This document shows positions 33,006 through 45,371 of a stretch of DNA of 64,000 nucleotides, piece after piece. Positions within the stretch are counted from its first letter, which is position 1, and the number at the start of each line of letters is the position of its first letter. A program made the position numbers and the translations under genes. The notes under the pieces are model-generated. The model was not told where the DNA came from. It did no database searches and saw only the letters and a program-made list of their open reading frames with translations. Source of the DNA: Lactarius indigo (taxonomy: Eukaryota; Basidiomycota; Agaricomycetes; Russulales; Russulaceae); contig JAFKAC010000008.1 in the NCBI GenBank assembly GCA_025766275.1, forward strand, positions 744,001 to 808,000, in the 5' to 3' direction.

Positions 33006-33246
33006 GATTGCTCTGCTATGGTCTCAAAGCTTGCAACTGAAGCACACCTAATACATTTTCTCACGGCTATTTCACCAACTGACGGCCCGGTGCAGACTAC
33101 TACGAATCCTCATCGGCCTCAATATAGTATGCGGGTTAGACGAGGCCAATTAGTCAGTGTTGCTTCAGTGGGTGCACGAGTAGTTATTCGTTGCAGAATG
33201 GTTGTAAACGAAAAACATTCATATTCCAACCTCTTCCCCTGCCCCG

Positions 33247-34797
33247 CTACAGTTTAATCTTAGCACCGGTTCGGTCCTCACTCGCTGGCCTATCAAGCAC
33301 CTCTGCAATGCGTCGCGCAAGTGGGGAAGGCTCCTGTCTAAGGGCTAGGTCGAGGAACCAGTCTTTTCCGATATAATTCCTCAGCCTGCGGGCATCACGT
33401 TATAAGCTACGAAGAGTAGCAGCGGATTATCACGTACCCGTCAGGTAACAGGACGACGACGTTCTTCCCTGGCGACTGTGCGATCTTGCGACCACTCTTA
33501 GAACGTAGCCATGCTAGCGCACCGGCAAGGGCGCTTCCGCTGCTCCCGCCAACTAGCATGCCCTCATGGCGCATGAGCAATTGCACAGCCGCAAACGCAT
33601 CCTTATCATCCGTCTTCACCCAGTTGTTAATCATACCGGGTTCTCGTGTAAGCACGTCCGGCGTAAAGTCATACCCGATCCCCTCGACGATGTACGAATC
33701 CCCTTTGCCTGCCTCGTTGAGAGAAGCGGGGAGGGCGAGTTCGGAACCAACCTGGGTGAGTGCAAGTGAGTAAACTCGGGGGAAAGGGAACGAAATCGAC
33801 GCACGGGATCTACACCGACAACAACGCAGTCCTTGTTGTGAGCTTTCTTGATTCCCTTGGCAATGCCGGAGATGGTTCCGCCTGTTCCTGCGCCGCCGAC
33901 GAAGACATCGACCTTGCCCGACGATGGATGTGCAGGGGTTGAAGGAGTCGACGTCACGGCCGCGATGATCTCAGGCGCGGTGGTGAGCTCATGCGCGAGC
34001 GGGTTATTCACCTTAACATATAACGTGAGTAACGACTAGGTGTATATATGCGAGTTAACATACGTTGCGATATTGATCGAGAATGATGCCACCTGGTATC
34101 TCTTTCTGCAAGCGTAAAGCCACGCCTACGGACGTACTCGTTTAGCGACAAAGAAACGACAAATGTGTGGGTGGGCGCTCTACCTATATGACTTTCTGGA
34201 GCGTCCCACGCAGCTTCATTCGGAGTCCGGATAACTTCTGCGCCAAGCGCGCGCAATGCTGCTTCTTTTTCCTAAAGCCTTGATATGAGCAGCAGCGATG
34301 ATTAAAGGGCAAACGCGCATACAAGTGACATCTTCTTTGGCATCGTAATGATCACTGAATATCCCTTATCTGTAGTATTCAGCGCCCGTCCTCCTTGGAG
34401 AGCTTGGATGCGCTACCTTCACAGCGCACGCCATTGCCAAACCAATTCCTAAACTGAATTGAATCGACATGAGGGCGAGGGTCGAGGTAAAAGAACGTAC
34501 CTGTGTTTCCCGAAGTCGGCTCTATAACAACGCTCTGCCCTGGGATGAGCTTTCCTTCCTGCTCAGCGACTTCGATCATCCGCTTTGCGATTCTATCTTT
34601 CACAGAACCGCCAGCCGAAGTGTACTCCAGCTTCCCGACTACACGTTCCTGAGAAATGGCCCTGCACGAGGGCTACACAGAGACTTACGGAGATTGCATC
34701 GAAGTCCCTCGTGTTTCGCTATCCTATCAAGGCGAATGAGAGGAGTATTTCCGACAGCACCAAGGATAGAGTCCAGAACGATTTCAGATCTCGCCAT
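33247..34797 (-). CDS. CYS4: Cystathionine beta-synthase, short form
   Basis: The protein begins [20 protein letters not shown] at 34797. The PLP-lysine motif is [13 protein letters not shown], followed by [30 protein letters not shown], the phosphate-binding [11 protein letters not shown], and [14 protein letters not shown]. These identify a fold-type II beta-synthase of the CBS group, making cystathionine from serine and homocysteine in cytosolic transsulfuration. After [20 protein letters not shown] only about 30 residues follow before TAG at 33249-33247, so the regulatory CBS (Bateman) pair is absent. No heme-binding N-terminal extension is present either. The alternative, O-acetylserine sulfhydrylase, is less likely given [11 protein letters not shown]. 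Several short introns interrupt the gene. Confidence 0.88.
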
Positions 34798-35294
34798 TGT
34801 TGAAAAGGAGAAGTGAGGTGAATTGGGGGAGAAGGTGAAGGGGGATTGTTGTTGTGTTGGTGAGGGCGGGCATTTACTGTATTCGCTACCGGACGGATCT
34901 CCGGGTGGGAGGCGATCATTTCATGGGGCGGAGGGCACATCTCGAGCTCTTCGGTCTTTTGGTTTGCACTTTGTTCGTGGAAGTTCTCGCCTCGCCTCGC
35001 GTGCGCTGGACTTGTCGTGATTTTCATCACTTCGGGCTTGATAATAATGCAAGGGGAAAAAAAACTGTAATGCGCGCTAGACATGTTTGGAGCTTCCAAC
35101 CAAACATTCTAGCCTGGTTCCGCATGGAAACTCGAAAGTATCCTTTCCCACCTTTTGTTTATAACCCTTCCATAGAATATTATACCCGTTGGTAAGACGA
35201 CTTTCGAAGAGAACCTACCCTCGGGACATCCGCGTCCAACCCCGTCAGCGCCAACTTGTAATGCGTCTATAGATAAGCCACGTGCTCGTCAAAT
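34798..35294. promoter_or_regulatory. Divergent promoter region CYS4 / YSA1-like
   Basis: 497 bp separate the two divergent starts. I recognise no further coding sequence. An A-run lies near 35057-35064. Confidence 0.45.
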
Positions 35295-36470
35295 ATGATC
35301 ATCCAACACCTGGAAAGAACCTTCCTGCGATCTAGTCATCGTCCTTTTTCCTATTGGTGCTCGAGGATGTCTCAACACCCTAAGATACTTTCAACCGAGG
35401 ACCTCGACACCTCGGACGCAAAGTGCGTGTATGACTCACACCTACAAGGGCATTCGCTCATCCGCAAGGGTTTCTTCCTTTAAGGTGGGTGAGCCTGAAG
35501 AAGATAAATTGGCAAGACCAAAAGGGCAGGAAGGTGAAAACCATCCGTCATCTATTTCTCTCTATCTGCTGCTCAATCCGCTTGTTATATAGAGAGTTTG
35601 GGAGGCCGCAGACAGGCGGACTCGCGGAAACTCCGGTATAGATGGTAACTTGTCCTTGACGCCGAATCTGTCCTCGTGGCGCTCTAAGTTTGTTCCGTCC
35701 CGCCCCACAGCGGTCGCAGTTCTGGCTCTCATCCGTTCAAAGACGCACGCCTTTCCGATCTCTACCGTGATCATCGAGCAATACCGTCCCCCTATTGGGA
35801 AATTCATCATCGGTCAGACACCCCATTCATTCATTATCTGAGTTTGCCAATCAATCGGGACTAAAACAAAAAAAAAAAAAAAAAATTTACGCAGAACTCC
35901 CCGCAGGACTAATCGATGATGGCGAGACGCCCGAACAAGCCGCGATCCGCGAGCTACGGGAAGAGACCGGTTACGAGGCAGAGGGTGTCCTCGATTCGAG
36001 CGCCGTCATGGCGAATGACCCGGGTCTCTATCTCCATTCTTCCCGCGCGGCCTTTTGCTCTCGTGGCGCTGACTGCACGCCCCAGGCATGTCTACCTCCA
36101 ATATGAAACTTGTGGTTCTGGACGTGCCACTGAGTGGAGCCATGGAGTCGCCAGACCAGAACCTCGAGGACGGAGAGGCAATCGTGAGGCGCGCAATCGA
36201 AGTGAGGAATCTAAGCAAAGAACTCAAAGGTATGTTGGTGTGGGTGCAGTCGGCCACCGGCGTGCTTTGCAACTCTAAATTTTTTTTCTTCTTCCCCTTA
36301 CAGAATACGAAAAGAAGGTCCGTAGACCATCATAGCTCCCCCTATCCTACTCGCCATGAATGCGTCCCTCCTTTTTTGGACAGGGTTATATGGTCGACGC
36401 AAGGCTGTCCCACTTCGCCGCCGGTTTCGAACTGGCAGAACGCCTACGAACGAGCGACATTGCTCCATAG
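35295..36470 (+). CDS. YSA1: ADP-ribose pyrophosphatase, Nudix family (YSA1-like)
   Basis: Exon joins give [19 protein letters not shown], then [55 protein letters not shown] and the full Nudix box Gx5Ex7REUxEExGU (G-LIDDG-E, then RELREETGY). The C-terminus is [30 protein letters not shown] and the Nudix box followed by a late Pro-rich loop fit ADP-ribose/NDP-sugar hydrolases. Two in-frame starts exist, at 35295 and 35367. The longer form adds 24 residues with Arg, Ser and no acidic run after the start, resembling a mitochondrial presequence. One intron near 35816-35890 contains an 18-A run just before its acceptor. Confidence 0.88.
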
Positions 36471-36974
36471 ATGATGGCACTTGTCCCAGTGGAGCGAGAA
36501 GGGCTGATCGACTCGTCTAGACATCCTCGAATGCACTATTTTACACTGCCTCCGGTGAATTCTAACCCATGTGGAAGTGCACGATGCGTCCCATATGACC
36601 CAAGGATCGCTATGGCATTATATACCAGTGGCCTCACATATGGTAAACCCTTTGCCTCAGGCACTCGAAGAGCATGTGAGTTGTGTGACGATGGTGATAA
36701 TTGAATACTTTTATATTCCTTGAAGTAGTTTTGCGACGACAAGTCGCCACTTCTATCATCTGATCGACCGTGAGCGCCCGCTTAACACTTTCTTGGGGTG
36801 GCGCGATCGGGTCGATCAGTGTTTACAGGAGGTACTGAGAAGGATTGTCTATTGCAAGATCAAAAAGTAAGAGTATACATACAGTAACTAAAACATGCGC
36901 AGAGTATAATACATGAGTGGCGAAAACAACTAGAGGCGATCGGAAACAGAACCATAAGACGTGGTGCGAATCAA
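36471..36974. other. Convergent intergenic region YSA1 - J-protein
   Basis: No recognised gene, repeat or RNA. The 3' ends of two convergent genes lie here. Confidence 0.45.
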
Positions 36975-38380
36975 TTATCTCTTCCACCACCGCGACTTGT
37001 AATGCGGTGTCTCGTGTGTGTAGGCGCGGTCATGAACTATCGAAGTCCTGCCTCAGTAACCCCGTCCGGTGTTGATTGTACTGCACGCGTGACTTACCCG
37101 CAGATGGAGGTGGAGGCCGGTAATGATGGCTGTGGCCGATAGGGGGAGGCGACCCTGCATGTGGAGACGACTGTATCTCAATGGGGCTATGACGCTCGCG
37201 CTCGCGACTTGGGCTGTCCCGCTTTCGACTGGAAGCCGACGTTGGGCTATCTCTCTTAGGACTGTCTCTCTTACGGCTCATAGCCGAGTAAGGTGGAGGT
37301 GGTGAAACAACCGAGGTTTGGATCGGGGGTAGCGGCTGTGGAGCGGCTTGGATCCGTTGTGGCTGGACATGCTTCTGCGCAGTTATTTGCTCGCGCCCAT
37401 TGACCGTGTGTCGTTCTCGACCGTCTGGATAGGTATATGTGGTGTATTCATTGCCCTGGGTACAATGGCGTCAGCGTACGTAGGATTCACAGATAGGATG
37501 TGAAGGGGCGTACGAGAGCGTCTCTACGCTTCCAAACAGATTCTGTGACGCCATTTATTGTGCGAGTCATTCTGCTCTCAGACACCCAACGACCGTCAGG
37601 CGCCATGGCGCCACGAGAGACCTGGCTGTAAACGCGCGAGCGACCATTTCCGCTGTTCACCACGTCGTCGAACACGTTGCCACGTTCGAATGGGAAACCC
37701 ACGCCGGCGAGTGGGTCATCAAAGAAGCCACTCGGGTTACGATGGTGTGAATCATGGCGGCGTCGGGACCGCCACGGGTCGGAGAAGAATGGGTCAGACA
37801 TGGAATGATGCAAATCGCCAAAGATGGACTCGAAAAGTCGGAAGGGATCTGTGAAGCCTGCATGATGAGGCCATGCAAAGTCAAAGGGATCTTCTGGGAA
37901 GGGCACATATTGCTCCCTCTCCCTACTGGAGTGATGAGGGCGCCGGTGATGGCGAGGCCGCTCTGATCCAGGTGGGGGCGGTGGCCAGACACCTGCCTTA
38001 TCGTATGCCTGTTGGTGTCATTGGAAGTCGGATATTAGTGGGCGATGAAAATAGCACAGGATACGGCAAGGCTTACGCGACGCTTAGTAGGGTCGATAAG
38101 GACTTCATATGCGTTGTTAACCTAGCGTTACGAGTGAGCGGAACAGCAGGGGGAGTTAAACAGAGGGACTGGTGGGACCTTTCGAAACTCGTCCTCTGCC
38201 GTTGTTTTTTGTTCCGGAGGTACACGATCGGGGTGGGTTTGGAGCGCCCGTTTCTTGTAAGCCTTGCGGACTGTAGGAGGGGTAAGAGGAGGACCAAGGG
38301 TTAGAGGTGGGAATGGACGCACCCTGATCCTCAGTAGCGTCCCTCTGGACGCCGAGGACTTCATAGAGGTCGGTGGACAT
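36975..38380 (-). CDS. J-domain co-chaperone (DnaJ/HSP40 type)
   Basis: The start at 38380 reads MSTDLYEVLGVQRDATEDQ. After one intron comes VRKAYKKRALQTHPDRVPPE with the essential HPD motif, then EDEFRKVNNAYEVL-type text. The middle is rich in Phe, Pro and His (FDFAWPHHAGFTDPFRLFES, IFGDLHHSMSDPFF), like DNAJB2/B6-type proteins, and then GRWVSESRMTRTINGVTESV. The tail is disordered with repeated KRDSP units. It should stimulate Hsp70. The C-terminal exon is uncertain: one acceptor ends the protein near 37022, another continues to YKSRWWKR with TAA at 36977-36975. Confidence 0.82.
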
Positions 38381-38548
38381 AGTGGGAGGAAAGTTGTGGT
38401 TGTGAAGCGAACGAAGGGCACGAGGAGATGGGGAGGGTTAGTGTGCGCCAACGTGTTTGGACGGGGTTACTTTATACCTCGAGACCTCTGATTCCAGTGC
38501 GATCTATAGCATTCGTTCCGTCACGTGATCACCACTCCTCTCTCCCCA
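38381..38548. promoter_or_regulatory. 168-bp bidirectional promoter J-protein / IPI3
   Basis: Two conserved genes start divergently only 168 bp apart. No clear TATA box is visible. TCACGTGATC at 38521-38530 contains an E-box CACGTG. Confidence 0.5.
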
Positions 38549-40471
38549 ATGCTACAAGAGGTCGTCGTCAGTGCTTCTGCTCCTGCTCCCAATGCTCAGT
38601 CCACAGGCAATGGGTCTATTTTATTCCACGACATTCAGTCTGGCGCGTCGCTGGCCTCTTTCAAGCACACAAACGCTGCGAAAAACTGTACAGCGCTTAT
38701 CCCCACACAGGAGGCACAGGGTGGTCTCATGCTTGCCGTACAACCGGACAAGGCCCTTCTGAATGTCTACACCTTCCAAAAAGTGCTTCTCCTGGTGAAA
38801 AACCCTCTATTTGTCATTTCTCTTACGTTCTTCGTATCAAGGATCAAATCTCCCAAAAATTCGTTCTCCCGGAACGCCTCTCATGCGTAACCGTAGACCG
38901 ACGAGGTCAATTCTGCGCCGCCGGTACTCCCCAAGGCAGGACATACCTGTGGGAGGTTTGTCCACCTGCCCCCCTCGGAAATAGTGCCCATGCCGAAACT
39001 TCGTTTGTCACAGATTGCATCGGGGATAATGTATAACTCCTGGGAAGCTCATTATCGCCAAGTCACGGTGTTGCGCTTCACTCCCGACGGAGAAGCTCTG
39101 CTGTCAGGCAGTGAGGATTCTGGTATCAGTGTTTGGTCTGTTTTTAGGTTTGTCGGCATCCGTATTACCTCGCAATCTAGCATGCTCCTCAATCAACGCT
39201 CATCTCATCTCGTTTCTGACAGATTACTAGATGACGGTGTCCAAAACGAGAACCCACAAGTCTATGCACACTTATCTGACCACACTCTACCAATTACCGA
39301 CATCGCTTGCGGTTTCGGTCCGTTCCCATCCTGCCGCGTGTTGTCGGCTTCGGCCGACCACTCTGTGAAAGCACGTCCCACTCTTTTTGGCCGTCACCCT
39401 TACCTTACGGCAATCGATTTCCCCAACAGATATGGGACCTCTCCTCAAAGTCGCTCCTAACCACTTTTCAGTTTCCTCACGCTGTCGCCTGCGTCGCATG
39501 GGATCTCACCGAGCGCCTGTTCTTTGCCGCGTCAACCGACGGCTCCATTCACCAAGTGAATCTTTTCCGCACAAGAGCCAACAAATCGGGTGGCTACGTC
39601 GCTGAGGCGATCGGAGGCGCAGGCGTCAACGATGTATTACCTGTCGGGGACAATGACTCAACCACAACCAAGAGACGCCTCATATCTGTTGGGTGCGTAA
39701 CCCCTTCACTTCGCTAACGCCAACCCTCTACACAAATACAATCTTATCGAACACACTCCAAAGAGAACCTGTTACGGCTCTTTCTCTTTCGCTCACCGGA
39801 GCGCTCTTGCTTGCTGGCACTGCATTGGGGAACGTGCACGTGTACGATGTTCCATCGCACCAGCTCCTCCGCACCATCAACGCGCACCCGGGTCCTGGGC
39901 TCGCGGTGACCCACCTGACCGCTCTACTGAAGCCGCCAGACCTTGTCGGCCACGTGCAGCTCGGCGGGGATAAGGACGGCGGGATTTCGGTCCTCCCGAT
40001 AGTGCCCTTTCAACGCATGCGCGAGGCACGCCCACGTGAAGCGCATGAGGTTACGATGATGTTGCCGCACGCACGAAACGTGTGTTTCTTCTTCTAAATT
40101 ATCTCGTTGATAATTTACCGAGCGCCTTACGACAACAGAGCGCGCATGAGTCCGTCACGACGTACTCGCGCGAAGAGCTTCTTCGCGACTGGGAGTCCTT
40201 CGTCAAGCCCAGACCGGCTACCACAGCGATGGAAAACGACGCACCTTCTGCGCCACCGCTTGATGGACGCGTGGCGGAGCTCGAGGACGAGGTGGCGCGA
40301 CTGAAGTCGCAGCTGGCGCGCGCCAAGGGGATCAACGACGTCATGTGGGAGACGCTCACGCAGACCGCAGCAGCGCAAGGAAAGGAATTGGCAGCGCCAG
40401 ACCAAGTCCTCGACTCGCACAAAGACGCCGCCGATGGGCGGGAACGAAAACGAGGCAAGACGAAGGCGTAA
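38549..40471 (+). CDS. IPI3: IPI3/WDR18-like WD40 protein of the Rix1 complex
   Basis: The start at 38549 gives MLQEVVVSASAPAP (an in-frame ATG at 38525 would add eight residues). Exon joins give WD40-type blades: FVLPERLSCVTVDRRGQFCA, HYRQVTVLRFTPDGEALLSG with SEDSGISVWSVF, DHTLPITDIACGFGPFPSCR with VLSASADHSVK, QFPHAVACVAWDLTERLFFA with ASTDGSIHQV, and EPVTALSLSLTGALLLAGTA. The C-terminus is a helical/coiled tail (DGRVAELEDEVARLKSQLAR) and ends in a basic KRGKTKA. Blade wording and the C-terminal coil match IPI3/WDR18, which with RIX1 and IPI1 supports 60S pre-ribosome maturation in the nucleus. Confidence 0.82.
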
Positions 40472-41524
40472 AAGACGCCCCGACTATTGACACTTCATTT
40501 CCTTCTGTGTACTGTAGCATCTTACGTTCTTATCAAATTCATGAAGAGTTTAGTCACGGCATCCATGCACTGCTTGTGTACCCCACAACGTGAGGCAATT
40601 GATGGACTAGATCCGTGTGATGAAGGGGGGACACGGGGTAAAGCAAACTGCCAACGTCCCATCAGAAAAATAGAGCAAATGAAAGATAGAGCAGCCCCCA
40701 TGATAGCATGGAAGGGACGTATGGAAGTCGGGGCGATGGATCCGAGATGTGTTGGAGCGCAAATGGTTGTTATCTGAGTCTTTAATCCCGCTGTTCGATG
40801 TCACACTAGGTTGACAAAGAAGCTCTTCGAAGGTCCCTGAGCCTTCGAACGTGTGTGCGCAGGTACAGGCAGTATCGGCCTTCTTTCATCGTGGTCGCTC
40901 AAGCGGGACATACATTTCACGAGCACCCGGTCTAAACGGTGTGATACCTAAGAGTTTCTTCCCAATGAGGATCACTACCACCACCATCGATTTAGATTGA
41001 CGCGCTAGAAAGGGAGATTTCGTGACTGGAGCACAGCGTGATTTTCGCGGCCAGTCCCAGGGTGCGACGAGTGGGTGCCTACTTCCTTGCCGCATGGAGT
41101 GATTAGTTTTGAACCCTTTAACGAAATTCTGGAATCCCGGTGTGCTGTATAGAAATGGAGGTCTCGACGCTCAACAAAAGACCCCTCTAGACCGAAACGC
41201 GAGAACATCAGGCAGGTTTCGACGAGACAACCACAACTGCTATTGTGATCAGTGGGCGCGTTCCGGTTGGTTTACAGACCCGGTGACCTGGGGAAATAAG
41301 ATAAACGCCCGAGCGATATTGCCGCCCAGTATGTATCATAGGAAGAATGTGGGACAAGAAGACCAACTATTACAGCTGTATGAAACATCGTGAGTTTGTT
41401 GCGTTTGATCAAGTAGGCGTCAGTCTGCAACCTGGCGCACTCATTATGAACTGTTGGACCCTTGTAGAAGAGCGCCAAGGAATAAATTGATGAGGGCAAG
41501 TATGTTACAGCGCCTGATTACCGC
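40472..41524. other. 1.05-kb convergent intergenic region
   Basis: Between the IPI3 stop and the complex I subunit stop I see only short frames on both strands without domains. No tRNA or repeat was recognised. The length is unusual for this compact region. Confidence 0.45.
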
Positions 41525-42278
41525 TCATTGCTCGACCACCTCACTAATTTCTGAAGTGGACTTCACCCCGTACTTGGCGGGGTCAGTGCCATGGTGCGGG
41601 TGATTGACAAAGTTGAACCTAGTAGGAGGAGAGTTGGTTAAATTCAAAGTCGTAGTCTGTGCAATAAGGAACACTCACATTGGGAAAACACCTTTCAGCA
41701 GAAGCGGAAGGTGAGTGAGATAAATATTTAGCTGGTTGGTTTGAGATACTCACTGAATTTGAGTTGTGAGAAGGCCGAGTTGCTGTACGCGGCGTTCTGG
41801 ACCCAGAGTGGCTGAGGTGACTCTCCATACAACGGCTTTCCTTCGCGCGCAAGTTGGCTAAGCTCGGCAAAGTCCCTCTCCTCCTCGTGCTTATTCTCCG
41901 ACCATCCCCAGAAACGGACTTTGATGGCAAACTCGGGTGTCAGTACGACCGTTACGATGTAAACAATGGAGACTTACAGCTTGACCGCTGGTAGGCGAGT
42001 AGGAAGCCACCAATGAAGCCAAACACGCCGCCGAGGCGTAAAGCGGGCCGCAAACGCGACTTTGTAGGATCGGCCATCTCTGAGGGAGCGTTCCAGGTGA
42101 GTGCGGCACGGGGCACAGAGGCAAATCAAGTACCCCAGAAGTAAAGGGCCGAGGGAAATGCGGCTGTTGCACCGGCCCAGACGGCATAGTCTGAGGGCCT
42201 CATGTAACGAACGACTCGAGAGAAATGAGGGTCGGCATCTATTAGAGGATAAGGCGACTGAACGACATTGTCTGGCAT
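41525..42278 (-). CDS. NADH:ubiquinone oxidoreductase 21-kDa subunit (fungal complex I)
   Basis: The start at 42278 reads MPDNVVQSPYPLIDADPHFS, then VVRYMRPSDYAVWAGATAAF. After an intron come MADPTKSRLRPALRLGGVFG and a membrane segment (FIGGFLLAYQRSS), then RFWGWSEN-type text, GKPLYGESPQPLWVQNAAYS, and after two more introns FNFVNHPHHGTDPAKYGVKS ending in VVEQ at 41525. This matches the fungal 21-kDa accessory subunit of mitochondrial complex I. Five or so short exons make it invisible as a long frame. It is divergent from the nucleoporin gene at 42473. Confidence 0.88.
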
Positions 42279-42472
42279 TTTGATGTTGGGTTGTGGCAGT
42301 CGCAACTCGGTGGCAAGGCAAATGCGGTGGCGCACGTGGGAAAGAATTACACCGGAAGTAGCCGAGAGGGCCCAACCTGAACCCGTTGACCCGTGGCGAA
42401 GGCCAAGTCGGCTTCGCCTTGTTCGTCTCCTCCTTCTCCTTCTCTTTCACTACCTTCTCTCGTTCTGTGAAG

Positions 42473-45371
42473 ATGAGCGCGGTCAGGCGCAGCGACCGTC
42501 GCGCTGCAAGAAGTCAGCTTTCGTCTCCATACAAACGTCCCAACGCTCAGCCAAAGAAATCAGTCCGTGCCCGCTTTATTATTCTTCATGCTCTCAATTA
42601 TCTCACATCTGCAGTAGTCCTGGTCTTTGTCTTCCCTTTTCAGCTATTTAAACCCCTTGCGTCGCACAAAGCCTTCAGAAGAGCCTAAAGATGACCTTTC
42701 TGACGAGGACGCGCAGGATGAGAAACAGTCCTCTGATGGTTCAGAATTCGGGGGATCGCGCCCCGCTGATGTTCTCTCACAACGCGGTCGTGAAGTGCGT
42801 CATAATATTCTTATTTTCTTCTAACTCAAATCTGACACGCACTTTTATGGCTCTCAGATGGCGCAACAGCCGCAACTGCCACGACTACCTCAGTCTCCGT
42901 TGACACCCACGCGACAACCCCAGTCTGTCGCGTCGACCTTACCGGTTTCAAGCCTCGTCCCAGAGCCAGCTGAAATGATATCTCCCTTCAAACCGTCTAC
43001 CCCATTTGAATCACCTCGGTTGAATGTCCCCTCACAGTCCCCGGCAGAGAAACTCGAGACCGTCAAACAGTATTTGCGTGATCGCTCTGACCAGCCCTTG
43101 CATCACGTCGAATACGTCGGTTTGGTATCTCTTTTGAAGGACAGCGTACAAGGTTCGCGCATTTGGTCTTCAGTCGAAATTCCATTGGTCTGATGAATCC
43201 ACACAGATGATGATTCACAGCCTTTTCGGTTCTCCGCCAGCCCCACCCCCAGCCGTGGCACGACGCCGGCTTTTAACGTTGGGTCTCCTACCCCTTCATC
43301 AAAACAAACCCCTCGTAGAACGTTGACAAGGAATCCTAATGGGGTTTACAAATGGCAGGGTGCAGGGAGCGCTCGCCCACGCAACCGCCATCAGAGCCCT
43401 GCTTTCGGTCCACCACGCCCCACCCCCTCCAAAATCAAGCTCTCTGCACCAGAAGCATCACCTCACAAATCGGAAACTAAGCGGCGACGTGTAGATGCGG
43501 CCATCGAACCCCCCATACCTCATGTCACCGGCGAGTCGTTACCCTTGGCCCAGCCACGTGAACAAACTCGTGCCGATTCTTCCGCATTGTCCACTTCCAG
43601 CGGTTCGTCATCTCATACCTCCATGAACGACTCAAGCCCCGACAAGTCTGCCGCTGTCCCCGCCACACCACGGCTTCGTCTCTCGGTGCCTCCAAAACCT
43701 ACCACCCCTGCAGTACCCTCTCCTCTGCGCAACACCTGGGGAGTAGGGGACTCTTCATCGTCGTCACATTCCTCGCCCCCTTCCAAGCCGAGCCAGCCTA
43801 CCCGAGCAGCCCATTTTATGGCAGAACTCATCAAGGAAGTGACACCGCCAAAGAAGCCTGACCTTTCGAATCCTTACCAGACTGCTAGCCCAGTCAAACC
43901 GTCCTTGCAAAAGAAACCTACGAAGAAACGGAAAGCCCCGGAGGAGCCCCCAAAGGAGCAACAAGAGAAGGACGTGAATCTGAGTCATCAGACGATCGTC
44001 GAGGCCACGGTGCCAGCGGTCAGTGTGTTACACGTGTATCACCCGCGCACTCTCATTGACCTTGTCATGTAGGGAACCAAGCGTTCCCGGCCACCTCCTA
44101 ACATTGGGAAAGCGCCCCTGAGCAAAGTAAATGGCATTTCTCAGCCAGAACCTCGGCGCAGCGCGCGACTCAAATCACCGTCTCCTCCCCGTGTCAATCA
44201 TACTGCTATCAACGGGCAGGTAAACGAAGAACCTGAGAAGGGAGACGTACTTACCCGCAAAAGGCAGAAGGTCACCATTGAGGAGGTTGTGGATGTCGAC
44301 ATGCATTCTCCCACTTCTCCCACAGACACGCACGGCGATGTGTTTGACCCAACAGAATCTCAACATAATTCTAAGAAAGCAACACCTACAACAAACGGTA
44401 ATTTAACTGGTGCGACACCCAAACCGCCGTTCCCTCTCAAATCGTCGGCGCCGAAGGAGCCATCTAAACTTCGCTTTGGCTTTGCCGCTGAGAGCGATCC
44501 TGACTCTCCCCCGCCTGCTCAAACCGTGTTCGATCGCCCTCCACCCGCGCCAGTGCATTCACATGAGCTTACTCCGCTGCATTCATTAAAGCCTCAACCA
44601 CCTGCCATCCCGATTCGGCTACCCCCTGCGCCAAGCCCTCCGGTACCCAGTTCGAGCACAGAATCGCAGTCAACGAAATCAGTTCCCAAGGACGCAAAGG
44701 AGGCGGCACTTGCCCTCGATCCGGCATCTCTGCCGTCGTTCTCCTTTGACGTCCCGACAGACTCTCAAACGACGTCGAAACAGCACGATAAGGAGCGCAG
44801 CGCAGTTTCGGCCGCAGGGCCGTCTTCTCTCCCTACGTTCTCGTTCGTTCTTGGAGCCAAGTCAGCAGCACCAGGTGCCTTCAACTGGGAGGCGGCGGGG
44901 GTGAAACCGCCTGCGAAAGCTACTGGTTCGTGGACGTGCGGTGTTTGCATGATCAGCAACGTCGACGCCAAGGTCAAGTGCGTCGCGTGCGAGGAGCCGC
45001 GACCCGATTCCACGACAAATGGCGTCGCTGCCGCCGCCGCACCCGCCACGAATGGCGGCTTCGATTGGGCGGCTGCGGGAATGAAGATACCGACGAAAGC
45101 TCCGGGGACGTGGTCGTGCAAAGTCTGCATGGTGAACAATGATGCCACTCGGGTCAAGTGTGTCGCTTGCGAGGAGCCAAAGGGTTCCGCGCCAGAAGCG
45201 GTGCCCGAACCTCCCAAGCCTGTGGCACCACCGTCGGGCGGGTTCAATTGGGCGGCTGCAGGGATGAAAGTGCCGACGAAAGCTGCGGGAACATGGACTT
45301 GCAAAGTCTGTATGGTCGACAACGACCCTACCAAGGCTAAATGCATTTCTTGCGAGGAGCCGAGAGCGTAG
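42473..45371 (+). CDS. Nup153-like nucleoporin with three RanBP2-type zinc fingers
   Basis: The start at 42473 gives MSAVRRSDRRAARSQLSSPY. A long Ser/Pro-rich disordered body follows, including FKPSTPFESPRLNVP, KLETVKQYLRDRSDQPLHHV, several KKRK nuclear signals and SPTP motifs, across several exons. The C-terminus has three zinc fingers of the W-x-C-x2-C-x10-C-x2-C type: GSWTCGVCMISN with CVACEEP, GTWSCKVCMVNN with CVACEEP, and GTWTCKVCMVDN with CISCEEP. Each is preceded by a repeated FNWEAAGVKPP-like linker. RanBP2-type fingers of this class bind Ran in vertebrate Nup153/Nup358; FG repeats are few here. Nuclear pore basket function is inferred from architecture. Confidence 0.75.

Noticed and set aside
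43613..43988. Minus-strand ORFs opposite the nucleoporin
   Set aside because: Low-complexity antisense frames; the plus strand has coherent exons ending in zinc fingers.
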